This document shows positions 1-5,335 of a stretch of DNA of 5,335 nucleotides, in pieces. Position 1 is the stretch's first letter; every line of letters starts with the position of its first letter. Made by a program: the position numbers and the translations under genes. The stretch comes from CAKAHY01 sp963522175 (GTDB lineage: Bacteria > Bacillota > Clostridia > Lachnospirales > Lachnospiraceae), in NCBI GenBank assembly GCA_963522175.1, contig CAUQXC010000026.1, forward strand, positions 1-5,335, read 5' to 3'. The notes below the pieces were generated by a model. The model saw only the letters and a list, made by a program, of their open reading frames with translations, did not search any database and was not told the DNA's origin.

Positions 1-1426
1 TTACCTTCTCCAAAATCTTAACTCCGTCCTCATGCTTTATAGGATAATATATTCCGCGGGTATAGTTGTCATCAAATATCCTATTTTTGTATTCCTCATC
101 ATCCGATTGCAGTCTGCGTATAGCCTTCAGTGAGTATTTTCCTTCTGCATCCAAAGTCATAAAATCTTTTAACTTTACACCGTATGCATAATCAACATTT
201 GCATCATTATACTCCGAGTCCTTTAATGCCGTTAGAGACTGCCTTCCTCCTGTTCCTACAAAGCTGTATAAATCTCCCGTACCGTCGCTCCTGCATAACA
301 TAATTGCTACATGTCCCGCACCCATGACGCTGTTTTTACTGTTCAAATACATCACTCCTGTATATTGTGCCGTTCCTGTGTTTTTTGCTATGTCTTCTTC
401 AGCGGTTTGCGTAAGTTTACCACTCTTATCACTCTTATTTCCATTACCCGATATATTGTTTCCCGTCGGGTCCGTATACTTAAGTGGATTGCTCCTGCAG
501 TACTCATACCAGTTAAGTCCGTCCATTACAAAGTCAAGGCTTGTAAATCTCTTATCTGTCGGGTCGTACGTTCTTGCCTTTGCATAGTAAAGCCCCGCTA
601 TATCATCATAAACATGTCCCGTATATCTTGCTTTATTTACATTATTATCTACTACATCCGCTCTCGTAAATACGTCTATAGGCTCACCGTAAGCGCCGAA
701 GTCCTTGGCTACGGTGACTTCTCCTTTAGGGTCACTTACAAGTCTCGTGCTTAAAAGCCTGTCCTTTGTAAACGAATACATCACATAGTTCGCATAGGTT
801 CCTACCTCTCCCTCAGGTCCGTATACATGGGTTACCTTCCTGAACTCTTCCGTAAAAGGTAAATCTATAGCCGAAGGATAAAACGGTATATATTTTTCAT
901 CCTTTGTAAGATTAAGGCTCTTATCCTTACCGTAGGTATATCCCTTATAGCTAAGCATACGACCCGTTCCGTCATAGCTGTATTCGCTCTTTCCCGCAGG
1001 TGTTGTTACCGATGTAAGCTTTCCTGTCTTATTCCATTCATAGCTTTTAAGGGTAGCTCCGTCCTTGGTCTCACGAATAAGGTTACCTCTTTTATCGTAG
1101 CTGTAATCTACATCATCTCTTCTTATAAGTGAATTAAGCTCGTTATAGGCATAGCTTGTCACTCTATCTTCGGCTTTTCCCGTAAGCGGATTTATAGCAG
1201 TAGCCTTCTCGTTAAGAATATTTCCGAGACTGTCATAGCTGTACTCGGTACTTTGATTGGTACCGTCCTCATAAGCTCTCACTTCCTTTGTAAGTCTGTG
1301 TGCGGCATCATACGTATAGCTTAAATCCGTTTTTGTTTGGTAGAAGTTTGCGTCCGTTAAACTTTTATTTTTGTAAGTATATCCCTCGGTATTTATAGAT
1401 TTATAGAAGCTTTTAAATCTAAAACA
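1..1426 (-). CDS. Orphan Rhs core fragment with variable C-terminal domain (partial, runs off left edge)
   Basis: The frame is open from base 1426 to the window edge, about 475 codons, with no stop reached. Its upstream part carries YD-type repeats (SYTYDAAHRL, TEYSYDSLGN, VDYSYDKRGN). The hyperconserved Rhs core end follows (ARYTGHVYDDIAGLYY, NWYEYCRSNP, YTDPTGN), and after PTGN a variable domain begins. That domain resembles the one in the neighbouring Rhs fragment: GAGHVAIML, CRSDGTGDLYS, DANVDYAYGV and YTRGIYY are shared or nearly so. There is no in-frame ATG and no convincing ribosome site. The GTG at 1162 matches the start usable in the other copy. The N-terminal half and any secretion signal are absent, so this is best read as a displaced rhs-CT cassette, perhaps not translated by itself. 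One oddity is that the usual FTSLDP motif of the core reads FTSLDF here. The end of the toxin domain and its partner gene should lie left of the window. The Rhs assignment is firm; toxin function is inferred. Confidence 0.8.
459..1210 (-). repeat. Rhs core direct repeat, copy 1
   Basis: This 752-base stretch matches 3399-4150 without gaps at an offset of 2940 bases. Bases 807-1210 are identical to 3747-4150 by eye. Bases 459-806 differ from 3399-3746 at 24 positions, giving eight amino-acid changes. One end falls at the PTGN codons where the variable C-terminal domain begins. The other falls inside a YD repeat at NEKATAINP. The repeat is the shared Rhs core and is a natural substrate for recombination between cassettes. 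Confidence 0.95.
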
Positions 1427-1438
1427 TCAAGGGATATA
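1378..1438 (-). other. Junction hairpin, copy 1
   Basis: This is an imperfect inverted repeat of about 21 base pairs around a 10-base loop. It has an unbroken inner stem of TAGATTTA against TAAATCTA and an outer stem of ATCCCT against AGGGAT. It sits between the propeller-like gene at 1597-2595 and the Rhs fragment. It has an equal-length counterpart at 4193-4253 in the same context. No run of T follows on either strand, so it does not look like an intrinsic terminator. The element also lies inside the upstream end of the open Rhs frame, which suggests the first codons of that frame are not Rhs sequence. Confidence 0.65.
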
Positions 1439-1596
1439 ACTATTAGACTTATAAAACCCGAATTTTAGCTAATATGAGTTTATAAATCAAAGTCCCCAAA
1501 TACATATTTTATCCATATCTTAGCAAGCGGTACCTATCATCTTAATTTACACTAAATCCCGACATAAAACCAAACATCGGCTTGCATGGTGTACAC
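1439..1596. other. Intergenic spacer between propeller-like gene and hairpin
   Basis: This AT-rich spacer lies after the stop codon of the 1597-2595 gene. Roughly 1439-1465 is homologous to 4254-4280 in the other module (shared CTTATAAAAC followed by a CG pair). The remaining 120 or so bases have no counterpart there. I find no terminator with a T run, no promoter I would defend and no convincing gene; the only short minus-strand frame starting at an ATG is 11 codons long. Confidence 0.5.
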
Positions 1597-2595
1597 TTAC
1601 CAGTCAAAACCATAAAAATAAGCATTCTCCCATTTTTTCAGCTCTATCCTCTCCATAGTTTCTAAATTCAATATAAAAAAACGTAATTTTAGAGTTCCGG
1701 GAGAAAAAGGAATACTTCCAAGTGTATAAAATAAATATTTTCTGTCAGGTGAAAACTTTAAGTCTACCATATACTGATTTTCCCGCTTTTTAACTCCGAC
1801 TCTACTTTCAATCTGCTTAGATGCAAGATCATATACGTATATGTCAGGAAAATCATAATATACTATTTTTCCCTCATCTTCAGCCATATCTATACAACCT
1901 CTGCTATCATTCTGATTTCCGGTATCAAATCTGCACAATATTTCCGTACTTCCTGAATTCAGGTCTCTTTTTATTATTACACCGCTATATGTATCCTCGT
2001 CATCCTCCGTGCTTTCCACCCTCGTCTTTACATACAAAAAGTCTTCATCCACAAAATAATTTGAGAACCCATACTCACTTTCATAGATTTTTTTCATAAT
2101 CCACGAATCTCCAAGCTTTTCTATATAAAAAAGCTTATCACGGTCATCATTACAGAATGTATAGCCTGATTTGCAGTACTTAGGTCTAAGTTCAGAAAAG
2201 TTTCGTTTTCCTATATTGTCAATTTCATCCGGCTCTATATCTAAAAGTAATGCATTTATTTCATCAATACTTATGATAGTATTAAGCTTATTACTACTTA
2301 ACTCAAGCTCTGCCAATCCCTCAAAACCTTCTTTGTGCATAAAACTTATTATACTTTTACGATCGTCACTGTAGGAGAAGTCAAAAAAACTGTAATCTGA
2401 AACTTTTTCTAATATTTCATCTAATATATAATACTTCACAGTTCCGTCCGCCGAAGCAGAAAACAGAAAATATTCTTCATTTGATATTCCTGATAAAACT
2501 TTCATACTCTTATAATATTTCAGCACAAAAAATACCGTTAAAAGAATTACAAAAAACAGACATATACCTATAAATATTTTTTTGCTTTTCTTCAT
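1597..2595 (-). CDS. Membrane-anchored propeller-like protein, candidate immunity protein
   Basis: The product has 332 residues. A positively charged start (MKKSKK) precedes one hydrophobic segment at about residues 7-26, with no clear lipobox cysteine, so a single-pass anchor with the bulk outside the membrane is likely. The rest has repeated beta-rich blocks typical of WD40/TolB-like propellers: FSYSDDRKSI near 73, an IYVYDL strand near 261 and FSPDRKYLFYTL near 291. The ATG start is supported by AGGAAGG nine bases upstream. It begins 43 bases after the Rhs fragment stop and is likely cotranscribed with it. A paralogue occupies the same relative place at 4295-5330. In Rhs arrays the small gene directly after a toxin end is normally its immunity gene, so I infer that role. 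An external domain would suit a toxin acting at the cell surface or wall. I do not recognise a named family. Confidence 0.75.
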   Translation of the reverse strand: MKKSKKIFIGICLFFVILLTVFFVLKYYKSMKVLSGISNEEYFLFSASADGTVKYYILDEILEKVSDYSFFDFSYSDDRKSIISFMHKEGFEGLAELELSSNKLNTIISIDEINALLLDIEPDEIDNIGKRNFSELRPKYCKSGYTFCNDDRDKLFYIEKLGDSWIMKKIYESEYGFSNYFVDEDFLYVKTRVESTEDDEDTYSGVIIKRDLNSGSTEILCRFDTGNQNDSRGCIDMAEDEGKIVYYDFPDIYVYDLASKQIESRVGVKKRENQYMVDLKFSPDRKYLFYTLGSIPFSPGTLKLRFFILNLETMERIELKKWENAYFYGFDW

Positions 2596-2604
2596 ACAAT
2601 CCTA

Positions 2605-2611
2605 CCTTCCT
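2605..2611 (-). promoter_or_regulatory. Ribosome binding site of the propeller-like gene
   Basis: AGGAAGG on the minus strand lies nine bases before the ATG at 2595. It lies between the Rhs stop and the start codon, so the downstream gene can be translated independently of the Rhs fragment. Confidence 0.7.
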
Positions 2612-2638
2612 GTTATTTATAAACGGTAAAATAAAGAA

Positions 2639-4102
2639 CTACTCTATCTTATGGCGAATATTTTCCCAAATATGAGATAAATCTCCATAGTATATTCCGA
2701 ACTCTTTAGAAAATAACCTATTTTGGGTATACAAAGCATTTACATCCAGCATAAAAAGTTCCAATAAAGTATCGTTATATGTATTATTAGGACGCAGTCC
2801 CGGCAATATATAATCCACTCCTCCTGCTTTAAGCCACTTTCTTGCTTGAATATCACAGTTATTAAATATCAAATGATAATCAGGTTTATCATACCCCAAA
2901 CCGTTCACTGAAAGTATAGTCTGATTTGTCGCATCTGCAATCCTCATTCCTTGCTCATTACTTATAGATATATATATACCTCTATTATATATTTCTTCAG
3001 CTTTTCTATCTTTAGCATCTCTCTTATTAGCATCAGGCATATAACCTATAGCACCCGTAACTGTATATTGATATATTCCATCTTTATTTTCTCCTTTAGA
3101 CATAAACTTTTTCACATCAACTCCATATGCATAGTTGACATTTGCATCACTATAGCCCGCTATTACCGTAGGAGAAGGTTCTGAACTTACATAGCTATAC
3201 AAGTCCCCTGTACCGTCACTTCTACATAGCATTATTCCCGTATGTCCATTACCAGCTGCCCCGTCTATACGGTTCAGATACAGTACCCCTATATAAGGTG
3301 CTTTTCCTGTATTGTCGAGTACATCTTCTTCTGCATATTTTCTAGGTTCATTTATAAAATCACAAGCATATGCACCCGGTGATGTACCTACCGGCGAATT
3401 TCCCGTCGGGTCCGTATACTTAAGCGGATTGCTCCTGCAGTACTCATACCAGTTAAGCCCGTCCATTACAGGGTCAAGGCTTGTAAACCTCTTATCTCTC
3501 GGGTCGTACGTTCTTGCCTTTGCATAGTAAAGTCCCGCTATATCGTCATAAACATGTCCCGTATATCTTGCTTTATTTACGTTGTTGTCTACTAAATCCT
3601 CTCTCGTAAATACGTCTATAGGCTCTCCGTAAGCGCCGAAGTCCTTAGCTACGGCGACTTCTCCTTTAGGATCCGTTACAAGTCTTGTGCTTAAAAGCCT
3701 GTCCTTTGTAAACGAATACATCGCATAGTCCGCGTAGGTTCCTACTTCTCCCTCAGGTCCGTATACATGGGTTACCTTCCTGAACTCTTCCGTAAAAGGT
3801 AAATCTATAGCCGAAGGATAAAACGGTATATATTTTTCATCCTTTGTAAGATTAAGGCTCTTATCCTTACCGTAGGTATATCCCTTATAGCTAAGCATAC
3901 GACCCGTTCCGTCATAGCTGTATTCGCTCTTTCCCGCAGGTGTTGTTACCGATGTAAGCTTTCCTGTCTTATTCCATTCATAGCTTTTAAGGGTAGCTCC
4001 GTCCTTGGTCTCACGAATAAGGTTACCTCTTTTATCGTAGCTGTAATCTACATCATCTCTTCTTATAAGTGAATTAAGCTCGTTATAGGCATAGCTTGTC
4101 AC
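2639..4102 (-). CDS. Orphan Rhs core fragment with putative permuted papain-like toxin C-terminus
   Basis: The open frame gives 487 residues from a GTG start. Residues 1-75 carry YD repeats (VDYSYDKRGN, SEYSYDGTGR). Residues 178-234 are the Rhs core end (ARYTGHVYDDIAGLYY, RFTSLDPVMDG, NWYEYCRSNP, YTDPTGN). Residues 235-487 are the variable domain. In it, GNGHTGIMLCRS (His287) is followed 129 residues later by YHLIFNNCDIQARKWL (Cys416). The order His, then Asn-Cys ahead of a helix, resembles circularly permuted papain-fold enzymes (LRAT, PPPDE, NlpC/P60-like), a fold known among polymorphic toxins. This is inference from motif shape. The GTG lacks a good ribosome site, and the true reading frame continues upstream only to a stop at 4171-4169. 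With no N-terminal encapsulating shell or secretion signal, this looks like a displaced toxin cassette that would act after recombination with a full rhs gene, or be a relic. The intact propeller-like gene follows 43 bases on. Confidence 0.82.
   Translation of the reverse strand: MTSYAYNELNSLIRRDDVDYSYDKRGNLIRETKDGATLKSYEWNKTGKLTSVTTPAGKSEYSYDGTGRMLSYKGYTYGKDKSLNLTKDEKYIPFYPSAIDLPFTEEFRKVTHVYGPEGEVGTYADYAMYSFTKDRLLSTRLVTDPKGEVAVAKDFGAYGEPIDVFTREDLVDNNVNKARYTGHVYDDIAGLYYAKARTYDPRDKRFTSLDPVMDGLNWYEYCRSNPLKYTDPTGNSPVGTSPGAYACDFINEPRKYAEEDVLDNTGKAPYIGVLYLNRIDGAAGNGHTGIMLCRSDGTGDLYSYVSSEPSPTVIAGYSDANVNYAYGVDVKKFMSKGENKDGIYQYTVTGAIGYMPDANKRDAKDRKAEEIYNRGIYISISNEQGMRIADATNQTILSVNGLGYDKPDYHLIFNNCDIQARKWLKAGGVDYILPGLRPNNTYNDTLLELFMLDVNALYTQNRLFSKEFGIYYGDLSHIWENIRHKIE
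2642..3398 (-). other. Variable C-terminal (putative toxin) module of the Rhs fragment
   Basis: Near identity with the other Rhs copy stops abruptly at the PTGN codons (3399). Beyond this the two cassettes align only as diverged proteins. The candidate catalytic codons are CAT for His287 at 3244-3242 and TGT for Cys416 at 2857-2855. The tail after Cys416 continues for 71 residues and includes a GLRPNNTYND segment. The sharp switch from conserved core to diverged tip is the hallmark of polymorphic toxin tips. Confidence 0.7.
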
Positions 4103-4150
4103 TCTATCTTCGGCTTTTCCCGTAAGCGGATTTATAGCAGTAGCCTTCTC
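3399..4150 (-). repeat. Rhs core direct repeat, copy 2
   Basis: This is the counterpart of 459-1210. Identity ends abruptly at 4150: copy 1 continues upstream with another YD repeat (about 110-150 extra bases), whereas here the sequence passes straight into an A7 tract (minus strand) and the junction region. Copy 2 therefore appears to have lost part of a YD repeat relative to copy 1. Confidence 0.95.
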
Positions 4151-4192
4151 ATTTTTTTGTTGTAACCCTCAGTAAAATTTTACCCTTGTAAA

Positions 4193-4253
4193 TATATCCC
4201 CCGGCATCTTTAAACTTATAATGTATTTTAAGCCTAAAGTGCCGGAGATTATA
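4193..4253 (-). other. Junction hairpin, copy 2
   Basis: This inverted repeat has the same 61-base length and position as the element at 1378-1438. CCGGCA-CTTTAGGCTTA on the minus strand pairs with TAAG-TTTAAAG-TGCCGG, with one bulged base. Several base pairs differ from copy 1 in both partners, so pairing is kept (for example T-A in one and C-G in the other). It lies between the broken propeller-like gene and the Rhs fragment. No T run follows, so a terminator role is not supported. Confidence 0.65.
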
Positions 4254-4294
4254 ATTATTAAGCTTATAAAACTCGTTTTCTAATCACTTTAACT

Positions 4295-5330
4295 TTACCA
4301 GTCAAATCCTCGAAAGGTATCTTGATATTTCCACTTTTTAAGTTTTACTATTTCCGTAGTTTCCAAGTTCACCGCATAGAAATTCCACCTTTCCAAGGTC
4401 CCTATAAACGATTTATATTCTCTGAGAGCATAAAACAGGTGCTTACCGTCAGGAGATAACCTGATATAGACAACTTCTTCATCTTCCGGCTTATCTCTCT
4501 TGACCTCAACAGTTTTTTCAATCTGCCCGGTTTTAAGGTTATATATATATATATATATACGGTTCCTCATAATAAATTATTTTACTTTTATCCTCAGTTA
4601 TATCTATACCGCCCTTCTTAAACATATCAGTTGTAATATAAAGCTTTTTTATATACTCCGTTTTTCCCGTTTGTAAGCCTTTTTTTATTATGGCACCTCT
4701 GCTTTCGTGATAACCTTCATCATCTTCTTTTACTTCTATAAGCAATATGTCTTCCTTATCACCTTCCAGTATAAAATAATCGGAACTGCCGTACTCATTT
4801 TCATATATTTTTTCCATACTCCAAGAGTCTCCCGTCTTTTCCATATATAAAAGTGTCTTTCTTTCCGTACCCTCGCTAAATAATGTATAACCCGATTTAT
4901 ACTCTTTAAATCTGAGACCGCTTCCATCCCCATCCTCACGCTCAATTTTTTTTAGGCCTGTCTCTGAAAGCAAAATATTCAATTCATCCAAGCTTATGAT
5001 GGGCTTAAGCTCATTATTACCCAACTCAAGTTCTGCAAATCCTACAAAATCATTGGTATAAACACATCCTATTATTCGCTTACGGTCATTGCTGTAATGC
5101 AAATCATAAAGCCTGTTGTCAGAAACTCTCTCTATACTGCCTGTTAACATGTCGTACTTAAAGGTAATATCTCCATTATCTTTTAAATAGCCGGAAACCA
5201 TCAATTTTTCTTTTCCCGATATGCCCTTTAAAACCCTCATCCTCCTATAGATGTTTGGTACAAAAAATACTATAAGTACAATTACAATTATAAGACTTAC
5301 TGCTTTTAAATTTTTTTTATTTTTTTTCAT
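4295..5330 (-). pseudogene. Propeller-like membrane-anchored protein, frameshifted in a TA tract (candidate immunity protein)
   Basis: This is a paralogue of the 1597-2595 product. The first part (263 residues, ATG at 5330) has a basic start, a hydrophobic anchor at about residues 10-25, and matching blocks such as MRVLKGIS, GFAELEL, LDELN, KSGYTL, GDSW and IYENEYG. It ends prematurely as EEPYIYIYI. The missing C-terminus continues in another frame as YNLKTGQIEK, then LSPDGKHLFYAL near the end, and stops with FRGFDW at 4295, where the paralogue ends YFYGFDW. The break lies in ten TA units at 4540-4559. Eight units would give PYIYIYNLKTG, which aligns without gaps to PDIYVYDLASK of the paralogue and yields about 343 residues. 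The ATG at 4570 in the second frame has no ribosome site and is unlikely to be a real start. The gene may be inactive, phase variable, or affected by an assembly error. Its cognate Rhs toxin would lie to the right of the window. Confidence 0.75.
4540..4559. repeat. (TA)10 dinucleotide tract inside a coding region
   Basis: Ten uninterrupted TA units lie within the propeller-like gene. With ten units the minus-strand frame meets TAA at the end of the tract. Eight or eleven units would join the two halves of the protein. The intact paralogue encodes the same Tyr/Ile stretch with an interrupted tract (ATATACGTATATG), which is less prone to slippage. Confidence 0.9.
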
Positions 5331-5335
5331 ATTCT

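Noticed and set aside
311..754. Plus-strand open frames opposite the Rhs core, including repeated ones at 324-587 and 3312-3527
   Set aside because: They lie antisense to well-supported Rhs coding sequence, recur only because the core is repeated, and show low-complexity composition without ribosome sites.
1378..1438. Integron attC site reading of the junction hairpins
   Set aside because: They are folded and sit at cassette borders, but I find no GTTRRRY-type core site and no integrase in the window.
1821..2374. Plus-strand open frames opposite the propeller-like gene
   Set aside because: They are short, antisense to a gene with a good start and paralogue support, and have no recognisable features.
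4193..4253. Intrinsic terminator reading of the junction hairpins
   Set aside because: Neither copy is followed by a T run on either strand.
4295..4570. Separate 91-residue gene starting at the ATG at 4570
   Set aside because: The start has no ribosome site, begins inside the upstream frame, and its sequence is the missing C-terminus of the propeller-like protein.
4736..4945. Minus-strand 69-residue frame
   Set aside because: It is an out-of-frame shadow of the propeller-like gene, whose own frame matches its paralogue throughout.
1..5335. CRISPR array, transposon ends, or tRNA/rRNA genes
   Set aside because: The repeats are a long coding direct repeat and paralogous genes. There are no short regularly spaced repeats, no transposase frame and no recognisable structural RNA gene.

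Overview
The window looks like low-to-moderate-GC Firmicute DNA, probably from a Clostridia/Lachnospiraceae-type organism. This rests on base composition, A-rich Shine-Dalgarno contexts and the style of the Rhs/YD-repeat core. It is an impression from the sequence, not a database identification. All genes I can support lie on the minus strand. I see no rRNA, tRNA, CRISPR array, transposase or integrase.

The window is part of a tandem array of Rhs (YD-repeat) C-terminal cassettes alternating with a second gene family. In the direction of transcription (right to left) the order is as follows. (1) 5330-4295: a membrane-anchored, propeller-like protein, broken by a frameshift inside a (TA)10 tract. 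(2) 4253-4193: a junction hairpin. (3) 4102-2639: an Rhs fragment made of the end of the Rhs core plus a variable C-terminal domain, with no N-terminal half or secretion signal. (4) 2595-1597: an intact paralogue of gene 1, starting 43 bases after the Rhs stop. (5) 1438-1378: a second copy of the junction hairpin. (6) 1426 to the left edge: another Rhs fragment with a related but diverged C-terminal domain, running off the window.

This layout matches the known 'orphan rhs-CT/immunity' arrays of polymorphic toxin systems, where displaced toxin ends and their immunity genes form a store that can recombine with a full-length rhs gene through the shared core. The core repeat (459-1210 and 3399-4150) is a mosaic: 404 bases are identical by eye and the adjoining 348 bases differ at 24 sites. 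The C-terminal domains beyond it are strongly diverged, though one motif is perfectly conserved through mostly silent changes.

My working model is inference. The C-terminal domain is a toxin, possibly a circularly permuted papain-fold (LRAT/PPPDE/NlpC-like) hydrolase with His287 and Cys416. The single-pass, externally facing propeller protein encoded next to it would be its immunity protein. The signals most worth following are the TA-tract frameshift in one immunity-like gene, the toxin/propeller pairing, and the junction hairpin, which keeps its fold through compensatory base changes.
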